Positions 28,861 to 37,625 are shown, numbered from the stretch's first letter. The stretch is 64,000 bases of DNA from Isoptericola sp044389085 (GCF_044389085.1 NZ_JBIRXP010000001.1:1-64000), one strand, 5' to 3'. A program made the numbers and translations. Notes: generated from the letters alone by a model not told the origin.

Positions 28861-29909
28861 CCGGCCCGCTGCGCGTGCCGCCGGGCGTCACCCCGGTCGT
28901 CCTGCCCTCCGACGTCCCGTCGCCGGTGCGGGCCCGGCTGGCGGAGGCCGGCACGTTGCTGCCCCCGTTCACCGACGCGCACGTGCACCTCGGCCTCGTG
29001 GACCCCGCACCGCTGCGCGCCCACGGCGTCGCCGCCGTGCACGACCTCGGCGGCGTCCCGGGGGACGTCGCGGCCCTGGCCGCCGACCCGCGCCTGCCGC
29101 GCGTCGCGTTCGCGGGCGCCTTCCTCACGGCACCCGGGGGATACCCGACGGACCGCGGCTGGGCGGCCCCGGGAGCGGTGGAGGAGGTGGAGGACCCGGC
29201 GTCCGCCGTCGCGGCGGTGGACCGGCAGGTCGCCGCGAGGGCGTCGTTCGTCAAGGTCGCGCTGCACGCCGAGGCCGGCCCGACGCCCGACGACGCCACC
29301 CTGGCCGCCGTCGTCGACCACGCGCACGGGCTCGGCCGCGCCGTCGTCGCCCACACCGAGGGCGCGGGGCAGGCGGCGCGGGCGTTCGAGGCGGGCGTCG
29401 ACCGCCTCGCGCACGCCCCGTTCAGCGAGCGGCTGCCCGACGAGCTGCTCGTGGCGATGGCCGCCGGCGCGACGACGACGAGTCCGCCCGACCGACGGTC
29501 GATGACCTGGCTCAGCACGCTCGACATCCACGGCTGGGGCGACCCGACGCCCGCCCACGCGGTGGCGCTGGACAACGTGCGCCGCTTCGCCGCGGCCGGG
29601 GGCCGGGTCCGGTACGGCACCGACCTGGGCAACGGCCCGCTGCCGGTGGGACTGAACGCGCGCGAGCTGGCCGCGCTGGCGGAGGCGGGTCTCGGACGCC
29701 GCTCGCTGCTCGTGGCGCTGGTCGGCGACGCGCCTCCCGCCGGCCTCGTGTCGTTCGTGCCGGGCCCGGCGCCCGCGCCCTCGGACCCGGGCGCCGTCCA
29801 CGCCGCCTGGCTCGCCCGCGCGACCGTCCTCGACGTCGCCGACCTGCGGGACCCGGACTTCGTCCCGCCCGCCGCCCGCCCGTCCGCCGACCTCGGAGGA
29901 GCCCCATGA
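28857..29909 (+). CDS. Amidohydrolase-superfamily protein, candidate N-formylkynurenine hydrolase
   Basis: A 350-residue metal-dependent hydrolase of the amidohydrolase (imidazolonepropionase/prolidase-like) superfamily. The metal set is complete: His42 and His44 in TDAHVHLG, Lys133 in SFVKVALHAEAG, His166 in VVAHTEGAG, His186 in RLAHAPF and Asp256 in RYGTDLGNG. It overlaps kynA by four bases and is overlapped by kynU by four bases, so all three are co-translated. The step between these enzymes is removal of the formyl group from N-formylkynurenine, normally done by KynB (a cyclase-like fold) or an alpha/beta hydrolase; neither is present here. I infer this protein fills that step; it has not been shown by the sequence itself. 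Confidence 0.75.
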   Translation: MTGPLRVPPGVTPVVLPSDVPSPVRARLAEAGTLLPPFTDAHVHLGLVDPAPLRAHGVAAVHDLGGVPGDVAALAADPRLPRVAFAGAFLTAPGGYPTDRGWAAPGAVEEVEDPASAVAAVDRQVAARASFVKVALHAEAGPTPDDATLAAVVDHAHGLGRAVVAHTEGAGQAARAFEAGVDRLAHAPFSERLPDELLVAMAAGATTTSPPDRRSMTWLSTLDIHGWGDPTPAHAVALDNVRRFAAAGGRVRYGTDLGNGPLPVGLNARELAALAEAGLGRRSLLVALVGDAPPAGLVSFVPGPAPAPSDPGAVHAAWLARATVLDVADLRDPDFVPPAARPSADLGGAP

Positions 29910-31192
29910 CCACGGAGACCACCGCCCGCGCCGCCGCCCGGCGCGACCGTGCCGCGGCGCTGGACGCCGCCGACCCGCTGGCCCGGTTCCGGTCGGCGTT
30001 CGTCGACTCGGACGAGGTGACCGCCTACCTCGACGGCAACTCGCTGGGCCGCCCCACGAAGGCGTCGGCCGAGCGGCTGGCCCGTTTCGCGACCGACGCC
30101 TGGGGCGCCCGGCTCATCCGCGGCTGGGACGAGGAGTGGTACGACCTGCCGCTGCGCCTCGGCGACCGGATCGGCGACGTCGCGCTGGGCGCGGCGGCCG
30201 GCCAGACGTTCGTCGGTGACTCCACGACCGTCATCCTCTACAAGCTGGTGCGGGCGGCCCTGTCCTCGCCGCGGGTGGCCGGCCGTGACGAGATCGTCCT
30301 CGACTCGGGCAACTTCCCGACCGACCGCTTCGTGCTGGAGGGCGTCGCGCGCGAGCACGGGGCCACGCTGCGGTGGATCGCACCCGACCACGACGGCGGG
30401 GTCACGCCCGAGCAGGTGTCCGCGGTCCTGTCCGACCGGACCGCGCTCGTCGTGCTGAGCCACGTCGCGTACCGCTCCGGGTACGTGAGCGACGCCGCCG
30501 AGATCACGCGGCGCGCGCACGGCGCCGGCGCGCTGGTGCTGTGGGACCTGTGCCACTCCGCGGGTGCGGTGCCGGTCGTGCTGGACGCCTGGGGCGCGGA
30601 CCTCGCCGCGGGCTGCACCTACAAGTACCTGAACGGCGGGCCGGGCTCGCCGGCGTTCGGGTACGTGCGGGCGGACCTCCAGGACGAGCTGGTCCAGCCG
30701 ATCCAGGGGTGGATGGGCAGCGACCGGCCGTTCGAGATGGGCCCGGCCTACGCGCCGCACGCCGGGGTGCGGCGGTTCCTGTCCGGCACGCCGGCGATCG
30801 TCGGGATGCTGGCCATGCAGGACATGCTCGACCTCGTCGCCGAGGCCGGCCTGGACGCGGTGCGCGCGAAGTCCGTGGCGCTCACCCGGTTTGCGCTGGA
30901 GCTCGTCGACGACCTGCTCGTGCCGCTCGGCGTCCGCGTGGCCTCGCCGCGCGACGACGAGCGCCGGGGGAGCCACGTCACGGTCGACCACGACGCGTTC
31001 GCCGACGCCCTGCCGCTGCTGTGGCGGCGCGGCGTGATCCCCGACTTCCGCCGCCCGAACGGCCTGCGGCTCGGCCTCTCGCCGCTGTCGACGTCGTTCG
31101 ACGAGGTGCGCGTCGGCGTCGAGGCGGTGCGGGACGCGCTCGTCGAGCTCGGCGGTGCCCCGGGCGAGCACGGCGGCCCGCCGCAAGACTGA
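29906..31192 (+). CDS. kynU: Kynureninase
   Basis: PLP enzyme that splits kynurenine to anthranilate and alanine. 428 residues, normal length. Key segments: YLDGNSLGRP (41-50), DSGNFPTDRF (133-142), the PLP-phosphate/aspartate region LVLWDLCHSAGAVPV (210-224) and the Schiff-base Lys240 in CTYKYLNGGPGSPAF. The C-terminus has RRGVIPDFRRPNGLRLGLSPL. It is the third gene of the kynA operon, and GGAGGAG precedes the ATG. No anthranilate-degrading genes are near, so anthranilate may re-enter tryptophan synthesis or be excreted. Confidence 0.95.
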   Translation: MTTETTARAAARRDRAAALDAADPLARFRSAFVDSDEVTAYLDGNSLGRPTKASAERLARFATDAWGARLIRGWDEEWYDLPLRLGDRIGDVALGAAAGQTFVGDSTTVILYKLVRAALSSPRVAGRDEIVLDSGNFPTDRFVLEGVAREHGATLRWIAPDHDGGVTPEQVSAVLSDRTALVVLSHVAYRSGYVSDAAEITRRAHGAGALVLWDLCHSAGAVPVVLDAWGADLAAGCTYKYLNGGPGSPAFGYVRADLQDELVQPIQGWMGSDRPFEMGPAYAPHAGVRRFLSGTPAIVGMLAMQDMLDLVAEAGLDAVRAKSVALTRFALELVDDLLVPLGVRVASPRDDERRGSHVTVDHDAFADALPLLWRRGVIPDFRRPNGLRLGLSPLSTSFDEVRVGVEAVRDALVELGGAPGEHGGPPQD

Positions 31193-31243
31193 GGGCGCGG
31201 CGCCTGACGGGCTCCGCCTGGACCTCGGCGGAGGGGGCCGCGC

Positions 31244-31687
31244 GTGCACGATGTCGTCGCCCGCACGCCGCGGCAGCCCCGCCTCGCCTGGGGCCTGCTC
31301 GCCACGTGGGCCTGCCTGTTCGCCGTCCAGACGGTCCGCCTGCTCGACGCCGTGGACTGGCCGACGATCCTCCTCGGCGTCGCGGCCGCACTCGGGATGG
31401 TGGCCGCGATCGCGCAGCTCGTCGCGTCCAGGAGCGGTCAGCTCGTCCTGACCGACGACGAGCTCCGGGTGGAACGGCGTCGACGCCCCCTGACGATCCC
31501 TCGCGGCGCGGTCCGCGCCGTGCGCGGCAACCTCCGCGACCGGCCCACCTGGTCCGCCCGGGTCGTCGTCGAGCACGCCGGCGGAGAGGTCACCCTGCCG
31601 CGGTACGACCTCGCGCCCGCGCTCGTGATCGCCTGTCTGCAGGAGTGGGCGGGCGTGGGGGAGCGCCCGGAGGCGGCGGCCGGCTGA
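31244..31687 (+). CDS. Membrane protein with PH-like domain
   Basis: A 147-residue protein with a GTG start. Two hydrophobic helices at about residues 16-32 and 38-60 are followed by a small beta-rich domain (GQLVLTDDELRVERRRRPLTIPRGAVRAVRG) like a bacterial PH domain. I do not recognise a function. It lies 51 bases after kynU in the same direction and 49 bases before a second ilvD. A weak GGAGGGG ribosome site is seen at about 31227. Confidence 0.55.
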   Translation: MHDVVARTPRQPRLAWGLLATWACLFAVQTVRLLDAVDWPTILLGVAAALGMVAAIAQLVASRSGQLVLTDDELRVERRRRPLTIPRGAVRAVRGNLRDRPTWSARVVVEHAGGEVTLPRYDLAPALVIACLQEWAGVGERPEAAAG

Positions 31688-31736
31688 GAGAGCCGCCCGC
31701 CGCGACCCGGGGCGACGCCGCTCCTACAGTGAGTCC

Positions 31737-33446
31737 ATGAGCGCCGACGCCGCAGCCACCCCGGACCTCAAGCCCCGCTCCCGGCAGGTCACCGACGGCC
31801 TGGAGGCGACGGCCGCGCGCGGCATGCTGCGCGCCGTCGGGCTCGGGGACGACGACTTCGCGAAACCGCAGATCGGCGTCGCGAGCTCGTGGAACGAGAT
31901 CACGCCGTGCAACCTGTCGCTGGACCGCCTGTCGCAGGCGGTGAAGCACGGCGTGCACGCGGGCGGCGGGTACCCGCTCGAGTTCGGCACGATCTCCGTC
32001 TCCGACGGGATCTCGATGGGCCACGAGGGGATGCACTTCTCGCTGGTGTCCCGCGACGTCATCGCCGACTCGGTGGAGACGGTGATGCAGGCCGAGCGGC
32101 TCGACGGTTCGGTGCTGCTGGCCGGCTGCGACAAGTCGCTGCCGGGCATGCTCATGGCGGCCGCGCGGCTCGACCTCGCGAGCGTGTTCCTCTACGCGGG
32201 CTCGATCATGCCCGGCTGGGTGAAGCTCTCCGACGGCACGGAGAAGGACGTGACGATCATCGACGCGTTCGAGGCCGTCGGGGCGTGCGCCCGCGGGCTG
32301 ATGAGCGAGGAGGACGTCGGCCGGATCGAGCGGGCGATCTGCCCGGGCGAGGGTGCGTGCGGCGGCATGTACACGGCGAACACGATGGCGTCGGCCGCCG
32401 AGGCCCTCGGCATGTCGCTGCCCGGGTCGGCCGCGCCGCCGTCCGCCGACCGGCGCCGCGACGCGTTCGCGCAGGCCTCCGGGGAAGCGGTCGTCGAGCT
32501 GCTGCGCCGCGGCATCACCGCCCGGCAGATCCTCACGAAGGAGGCCTTCGAGAACGCGATCGCCGTCGTGATGGCGTTCGGCGGGTCCACCAACGCGGTG
32601 CTGCACCTGCTCGCCATCGCGCACGAGGCCGAGGTGGAGCTCACCCTGGACGACTTCTCGCGCGTCGCGGACCGCGTGCCGCACCTGGGCGACCTCAAGC
32701 CGTTCGGCCGGTACGTCATGAACGACGTCGACCGCATCGGCGGCGTGCCCGTCGTGATGAAGGCGCTGCTCGACGCCGGCCTGCTGCACGGCGACTGCCT
32801 CACCGTCACGGGCCGCACCGTCGCCGAGAACCTCGCGGACATCGCCCCGCCCGACCCGGACGGCAAGATCCTGCGCGCGCTGGACCGGCCCATCCATCCG
32901 ACGGGCGGCATCACGATCCTGCACGGGTCGCTCGCCCCCGAGGGCGCCGTGGTGAAGTCGGCCGGCTTCGACTCCGACGTCTTCGAGGGCACCGCCCGCG
33001 TCTTCGAGCGCGAGCGCGGCGCCCTGGACGCGCTGGAGGACGGCACCATCACCGCGGGCGACGTCGTCGTCATCCGCTACGAGGGCCCCAAGGGCGGTCC
33101 CGGGATGCGGGAGATGCTCGCCATCACCGGCGCGATCAAGGGCGCGGGGCTGGGCAAGGACGTGCTGCTCATCACCGACGGGCGCTTCTCCGGCGGCACC
33201 ACCGGCCTGTGCGTCGGGCACATCGCGCCCGAGGCCGTCGACGCCGGGCCCATCGCGTTCGTGCGCGACGGCGACCGCATCCGACTCGACGTCGCGCACA
33301 AGACGCTCGAGCTGCTCGTCGACGACGCCGAGCTCACCGCCCGCCGCGACGGCTGGGCGCCGCTCTCGCACGGGTACACCCGCGGCGTCCTCGCGAAGTA
33401 CACCAAGCTGGTGCAGTCCGCGTCGCGCGGCGCCGTCCTGGGGTGA
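31737..33446 (+). CDS. ilvD: Dihydroxy-acid dehydratase, mycobacterial-type (short form)
   Basis: A second dihydroxy-acid dehydratase of 569 residues, resembling the roughly 575-residue mycobacterial enzyme more than E. coli IlvD. Fe-S motifs are AGCDKSLPGML and CPGEGACGGMYTANTMASAAEALGMSLPGSAAPP; the C-terminal FSGGTTGLCVGHIAPEA carries the active-site Ser region. TACAGT (31725-31730) stands 6 nt before the ATG without a ribosome site. The two copies share fold motifs but differ around the cluster (NACPTCGSC against PGEGACGG), so they are not a recent duplication. This copy may also use sugar acids; that cannot be excluded. Confidence 0.92.
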   Translation: MSADAAATPDLKPRSRQVTDGLEATAARGMLRAVGLGDDDFAKPQIGVASSWNEITPCNLSLDRLSQAVKHGVHAGGGYPLEFGTISVSDGISMGHEGMHFSLVSRDVIADSVETVMQAERLDGSVLLAGCDKSLPGMLMAAARLDLASVFLYAGSIMPGWVKLSDGTEKDVTIIDAFEAVGACARGLMSEEDVGRIERAICPGEGACGGMYTANTMASAAEALGMSLPGSAAPPSADRRRDAFAQASGEAVVELLRRGITARQILTKEAFENAIAVVMAFGGSTNAVLHLLAIAHEAEVELTLDDFSRVADRVPHLGDLKPFGRYVMNDVDRIGGVPVVMKALLDAGLLHGDCLTVTGRTVAENLADIAPPDPDGKILRALDRPIHPTGGITILHGSLAPEGAVVKSAGFDSDVFEGTARVFERERGALDALEDGTITAGDVVVIRYEGPKGGPGMREMLAITGAIKGAGLGKDVLLITDGRFSGGTTGLCVGHIAPEAVDAGPIAFVRDGDRIRLDVAHKTLELLVDDAELTARRDGWAPLSHGYTRGVLAKYTKLVQSASRGAVLG

Positions 33447-33510
33447 GTGCCCGGGGCCGACCGCCGGCCGACGGCGCGCGAACCGTGCGCGGGCGCGCCA
33501 TGCTGGGCCC

Positions 33511-33843
33511 ATGAGCGACTCGATCACCCCGCGACAGTTCGCCCAGGCCGACGGTGTCGCCGACTGGCAGGCGGACGACGGCTCCGCGTGGGCCGTCTTC
33601 CGCTCCGGGTCCTTCGCGGCCGGCGCACGGTTCGTGGACGCGATCGCGGAGATCGCCGACGCGGTGAACCACCACCCCGACGTGGACCTGCGCTACGCCA
33701 CCGTCCTGGTCCGCACGTCGTCCCACGACGCCGGGGGCCTGACCACGCGCGACGTGGACCTGGCCCGGCGGATCAGCGACGCCGCGGCCGAGCTGGAGCT
33801 CCCGGTCGAGACGTCCCGCCGCCGGGCGGGCAGCGGGGCATGA
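33511..33843 (+). CDS. Pterin-4a-carbinolamine dehydratase
   Basis: A 110-residue protein of the PCD/DCoH family, which dehydrates 4a-hydroxytetrahydrobiopterin. The active-site histidines are in NHHPDVDLRYATVLVRTSSHD (His54, His55 and His72). No pterin-dependent hydroxylase gene is in view, as is common for bacterial PCDs. The ATG comes 6 nt after a CATGCT box. Its stop overlaps the start of the next, PCD-containing gene (ATGA). Confidence 0.85.
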   Translation: MSDSITPRQFAQADGVADWQADDGSAWAVFRSGSFAAGARFVDAIAEIADAVNHHPDVDLRYATVLVRTSSHDAGGLTTRDVDLARRISDAAAELELPVETSRRRAGSGA

Positions 33844-35156
33844 CCGACGAGCTCTCCGCGGCACGGTTCGAGGCCGCCGCGGGCACCGGCGACTGGCGCG
33901 CCCTCGGCACCGGCGCGAGCGCCCTGTTCCGCACCGGGTCGCCGGGGGAGGGCGCCGTCCTGCTCGAGCGCGTCGCCGTGCTCGCGGACGCGGCGAACCA
34001 CCACCCCGACGTGGACCTGCGGCCCGACGGCGTCGTCGTGCGGCTCTGGTCGCACGACGTCGACGGGTTGAGCGAGCGCGACGTCGCCCTGGCGCGGGAG
34101 ATCTCCGCCGCCGCGGCAGACCTCGGGCTCGCCGCCGACCCCAGGGCCGTGCAGGAGGTGGAGCTGACGATCGACGCCGCCGACCGCGAGCGGGTGATGC
34201 CGTTCTGGGGCGCGGTCCTCGGGCACACGCGCTCCGGCGAGGACCTGCGCGACCCGCACGGGCGGTGGCCGGGCATCTGGTTCCAGGCGATGGACGAGCC
34301 GCGACCGCAGCGCAACCGGCTCCACCTCGACGTCTTCGTGCCGCACGACGTGCGGCAGGGGCGCGTCGACGCGGCGCTCGCGGCCGGCGGGCGGGTCACG
34401 ACCGAGGAGTTCGTGCCGCAGTGGTGGACGCTCGCGGACGCCGAGGGGAACGAGGCCGACGTCATCGCCTGGGAGGGGTTCGAGGAGGACCTGCCCGACG
34501 GCCTGCTCACGCCGGAGGAGTTCCGGGCGGCGGGCGGCGTCGAGGACTGGCGGGTGCTCCAGGGCGCCAGCGCGTACTACGCGACGGGCGGCTTCGACGC
34601 GGGGGTCGAGCTGGTCGCCCGGGTGGCCCGCGCGGCCCAGGAGGCGGGCGTGCCGCTGTTCGCCGACCTGCGCTTCTCGGGCGTCACCCTGCGGGTCGGG
34701 CCGCCGGAGGACGGGTGGATCGGGCCCGCGCGCCTCGGGGTGGCGCAGCGGGCGCAGGCCGCGGCTCGCGAGCTCGGGCTGCGCGCCGAGCCCGCCGTCC
34801 TGCGCGACGTGCAGCTCACGCTCGACGCGCTCGACGTCGATGCCGTGCGACGGTTCTGGGCTGCGGCGCTCGGGTACGTCGAGCGGGGCACGACGGACCT
34901 GTACGACCCGCTGCTGCGCGGGCCGTCGGTGTTCCTGCAGCCGATGGCCGAGCCGCGCGAGCAGCGCAACCGCGTGCACGTGGACGTCATGGTCCCCGCC
35001 GACGTCGCGGACGCGCGGGTGGCGGCCGCCGTCGCCGCCGGCGGCACGGTGGTGCGCGAGGCGGAGGCGCCGTTCTGGCGCACCGTCGCCGACCCGGAGG
35101 GCAACGAGGTGGACATCGCCGTGATCCCGGGGCGCGCCGAGGCCTGGGGCGGGTGA
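33840..35156 (+). CDS. PCD-VOC-PCD-VOC four-domain protein
   Basis: A 438-residue protein built as an internal duplication. Residues 1-100 are a pterin-4a-carbinolamine dehydratase domain with intact NHHPDVDL (53-60) and SHD (71-73). Residues 105-210 are a glyoxalase/VOC-like domain (VELTIDAADRERVMPFWGAVLG to DAEGNEADVI). Residues 222-315 repeat the PCD domain but the His pair is gone (VPLFADLRFSGVTLRV). Residues 322-430 repeat the VOC domain (VQLTLDALDVDAVRRFWAAALGY to DPEGNEVDIAVIP). It overlaps the stand-alone PCD gene by four bases. Substrate is unknown; the VOC halves could pair into one metal or ligand site. Confidence 0.82.
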   Translation: MTDELSAARFEAAAGTGDWRALGTGASALFRTGSPGEGAVLLERVAVLADAANHHPDVDLRPDGVVVRLWSHDVDGLSERDVALAREISAAAADLGLAADPRAVQEVELTIDAADRERVMPFWGAVLGHTRSGEDLRDPHGRWPGIWFQAMDEPRPQRNRLHLDVFVPHDVRQGRVDAALAAGGRVTTEEFVPQWWTLADAEGNEADVIAWEGFEEDLPDGLLTPEEFRAAGGVEDWRVLQGASAYYATGGFDAGVELVARVARAAQEAGVPLFADLRFSGVTLRVGPPEDGWIGPARLGVAQRAQAAARELGLRAEPAVLRDVQLTLDALDVDAVRRFWAAALGYVERGTTDLYDPLLRGPSVFLQPMAEPREQRNRVHVDVMVPADVADARVAAAVAAGGTVVREAEAPFWRTVADPEGNEVDIAVIPGRAEAWGG

Positions 35157-35289
35157 ACTGCCGGGTGACGGTCAATCGCAGGTAGAAGGGACCTTTCGCC
35201 GGCGTCAAGGCTGCTCTATCCTCCCTGGCAGCGCCGTCGTCCGACGGGCGCGACCGCAAGGGCCGCGCCGCGGCCACGAGGAGGTGGCG

Positions 35290-36342
35290 GTGGCCGTGCT
35301 GGACGGTGGCCGGGGTGCCGGGGAGCTCGCGATCGAGACCCGGGGGCTCCGCAAGACGTACCGCAGCGTGCGAGGCAGGTCGGTCGGGGTGGAGGGGCTC
35401 GACCTCCAGGTGCCGGTCGGCGGCGTGCACGGGTTCCTCGGGCCCAACGGGTCCGGGAAGACGACGACGATCCGGATGCTCCTGGGCCTGGTCCGGCCCG
35501 ACCGCGGCACCGCCACGATCTTCGGGCACGAGGTGCCGAAGCGGCTGCCCGAGGTGGTGGGCCGCGTGGGCGCCATCGTCGAGAGCCCCAAGTTCTTCCC
35601 CGCGTTCAGCGCCCGCCGCAACCTGCGCCTCCTCGCCGACGCGATCGGCGCCCCCGCGGGTCGCGTGGACGCCGTCATCGACGAGGTCGGTCTCACCGGA
35701 CGGGCGAAGGACCGGTACAAGGGCTACTCGCTCGGGATGAAGCAGCGGCTGGCCATCGCGGCGACGCTGCTCAAGGACCCCGACCTGCTCATCTTCGACG
35801 AGCCGACCAACGGCCTCGACCCCGCGGGGATCCGCGAGATCCGGCAGACGATGCGCGGGCTCGCCGACCAGGGCAAGACGGTGCTGGTCTCCAGCCACAT
35901 CCTGGCCGAGGTGGAGCAGATCGCGGACACGGTGTCGATCGTGGCCCGCGGGCGCCTCGTCGCCGCCGGGCGGGTGGCCGACCTCATCGGCGCCGGCTCC
36001 GCGACGGGCTCGGTCCGGCTGCGGGTCGCGCCGACGGACCTCACCATCGCCACCAGCGTGCTCGAGACCGGCGGGCTGCTCGTGCGCCGCGAGCACGACG
36101 CGCTCGTCGTCGACGGTGCCGCCGACCCCGCCGCCGTGAACCGCGCCCTCGGCGAGCGCGGCGTGTGGGTGCGCGAGCTCACGCCGCTCCAGGCCGACCT
36201 CGAGTCGGTCTTCCTCGGCCTCACGGCGCACGAGACCCCGGGCGGCCACACCCACAAGAGCGGCCGGACCCGGCGCGGTGGGCCGCCGCCGGAGCCCGCG
36301 CACGCCGCCGCGCCGGCACCGTCCACGGAGGGGGAGGCATGA
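35290..36342 (+). CDS. ABC transporter ATP-binding protein
   Basis: A 350-residue ATPase of the drug/antibiotic-export type (DrrA/BcrA-like). Walker A GPNGSGKTTT at about residues 55-64, signature SLGMKQRLAIAATLL, Walker B DLLIFDEPTNGLDPAGI and the switch His in LVSSHI. A C-terminal region of about 100 residues follows, ending in a Pro/Ala/His-rich tail. The AGGAGG at 35279-35284 favours the GTG at 35290; GTGs at 35284 and 35296 are alternatives. It overlaps the permease gene by four bases. Confidence 0.88.
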   Translation: MAVLDGGRGAGELAIETRGLRKTYRSVRGRSVGVEGLDLQVPVGGVHGFLGPNGSGKTTTIRMLLGLVRPDRGTATIFGHEVPKRLPEVVGRVGAIVESPKFFPAFSARRNLRLLADAIGAPAGRVDAVIDEVGLTGRAKDRYKGYSLGMKQRLAIAATLLKDPDLLIFDEPTNGLDPAGIREIRQTMRGLADQGKTVLVSSHILAEVEQIADTVSIVARGRLVAAGRVADLIGAGSATGSVRLRVAPTDLTIATSVLETGGLLVRREHDALVVDGAADPAAVNRALGERGVWVRELTPLQADLESVFLGLTAHETPGGHTHKSGRTRRGGPPPEPAHAAAPAPSTEGEA

Positions 36343-37427
36343 GCCGGCTGCTGCGGGTGGAGCTGCGCCGGCTGTGGGCGCGGCAGATCACCCGATGGGC
36401 GTGCGTCGGGATCCTGGCGCTGGTCGTCCTGAGCGGAGCGGCGACGTACCTGTCGGCGCCTCCGCCGAGCGACCAGGAGGTCGCGGACGCGCAGGAGAGG
36501 TTCGCCGCCGACCAGGAGGTCTGGGAGAAGGAGGGGGAGCAGCAGGTCGCCGCGTGCGAGGCCGACGCCGAGGCCCAGGGGTCCACGCCCGCGGACTGGG
36601 GCTGCGACCAGCTGGCACCGCGCCTGGACTGGTACCTGCCGCCCACGCAGACCTTCGTCCCCGACGCCGCCCAGCAGGCGATGATGTTCGGGGACGAGGC
36701 TCCCTCCACCGGCGACGACGCCACGGCGGCCGCCGTGGAGGAGATCCGCGCGTCGGTGTGGAACGGCTGGTCCGGGCTGGCGTCGGTCGACGACCTGGCG
36801 GTGCTGCTGCTCCTCGTCGCGCTGGTGGTCGGGGTGAGCTTCGTGACCGCCGAGATCAACAGCGGGTCGCTGGGCATGTGGCTGACGTTCGAGCCGCGCC
36901 GGCAGCGCGTGTACTGGTCGAAGGTGGTGGCCGCCGCCGTCGGCACGGTCCCGCTGGTGCTCGTCGGGTTCGCGCTGCTGGTCGGCGCGTCGTACGCCGT
37001 GTACGCCTCGTTCGGCACGCTCGGGGACCTCACCGGCGCCGTCTGGCTGGAGGTCGCCGCGTTCACCGGGCGCCTCCTCGCCGCCGGGGTGGTGCTCGCC
37101 GCCTTGGGCGTGGCGCTCGGCACCCTGCTCAAGCACGCGGCGGCCGCCGTCGTCCTGGTCGGCGTCGTCGCGTGGGCGTGCCTGGCCTTCGCCTTCACGA
37201 TCGGTGAGGCGCAGCGCTGGTTGCCGACGACGGCGCTCTCGGCCTGGCTGCAGGGCGGGCTGGTGTTCACGACCGAGCGCTGCACCCCGAACGCCGACGG
37301 TGTCTTCGAGTGCGTCCCCGTGGACCACGTCGTGACCACCGCGCAGGGCGGGCTGACCCTGGCGGCGCTCGCCGCCCTCGTCACCCTGCTCGCGGTGCTG
37401 GTGTTCCGGCGCCGCGACGTGAGCTGA
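36339..37427 (+). CDS. ABC-2 type permease subunit
   Basis: A 362-residue membrane protein. A first hydrophobic helix near residues 18-36 is followed by a large polar loop (about 37-140), then five further membrane segments from LAVLLLLVALVVGVSFVTAEINSGSLGMWL onward; the last is LTLAALAALVTLLAVLVF before FRRRDVS. The loop contains several Cys and acidic residues. The FVTAEINSGSL segment is typical of ABC-2 permeases. It is translationally coupled to the ATPase. Substrate unknown. Confidence 0.8.
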   Translation: MSRLLRVELRRLWARQITRWACVGILALVVLSGAATYLSAPPPSDQEVADAQERFAADQEVWEKEGEQQVAACEADAEAQGSTPADWGCDQLAPRLDWYLPPTQTFVPDAAQQAMMFGDEAPSTGDDATAAAVEEIRASVWNGWSGLASVDDLAVLLLLVALVVGVSFVTAEINSGSLGMWLTFEPRRQRVYWSKVVAAAVGTVPLVLVGFALLVGASYAVYASFGTLGDLTGAVWLEVAAFTGRLLAAGVVLAALGVALGTLLKHAAAAVVLVGVVAWACLAFAFTIGEAQRWLPTTALSAWLQGGLVFTTERCTPNADGVFECVPVDHVVTTAQGGLTLAALAALVTLLAVLVFRRRDVS

Positions 37428-37447
37428 CCGGCCCGCTCCCACCGCAG

Positions 37448-37503
37448 GTCGTGAGCCCGGTGCCCCGCATGCCGTCCGCATGATGGGACACCGGGCTCAC
37501 GAC
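37448..37503 (+). terminator. Terminator between the ABC operon and ilvB
   Basis: A perfect 15-bp inverted repeat (37448-37462 with 37489-37503), extendable by three pairs past one mismatch. It isolates the ilvB promoter, whose -35 box starts one base later. Confidence 0.72.
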
Positions 37504-37532
37504 GTGACATCGGCCTGTGGCGGGCGTAACGT
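37504..37532 (+). promoter_or_regulatory. ilvB leader promoter
   Basis: GTGACA (37504-37509), a 17-bp spacer and TAACGT (37527-37532). The -10 box is 7 nt before the GTG of the leader peptide, so the leader would be translated from a leaderless mRNA. Confidence 0.7.
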
Positions 37533-37539
37533 TCGATCC

Positions 37540-37584
37540 GTGCAGACGATCCTCGTAGTACTTCTTCCCGGGCGCGCCGACTAG
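37540..37584 (+). CDS. ilvBNC leader peptide
   Basis: A 14-codon reading frame starting with GTG and reading MQTILVVLLPGRAD, followed by TAG. Six consecutive branched-chain codons (Ile, Leu, Val, Val, Leu, Leu) make it a classic attenuator sensor for charged Ile, Leu and Val tRNAs. Codons are ATC CTC GTA GTA CTT CTT; GTA and CTT are rare in this GC-rich genome, which would sharpen stalling. It lies between a good promoter and the hairpin at 37626-37655. Confidence 0.85.
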   Translation: MQTILVVLLPGRAD

Positions 37585-37625
37585 GCCCACGCACCAGGCT
37601 TCGTCAGCGCGCTCACCCCTCGTCA

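Noticed and set aside
26012..33446. Recent duplication of ilvD
   Set aside because: The two proteins differ in length and in the Fe-S motif regions, so they belong to different subfamilies.
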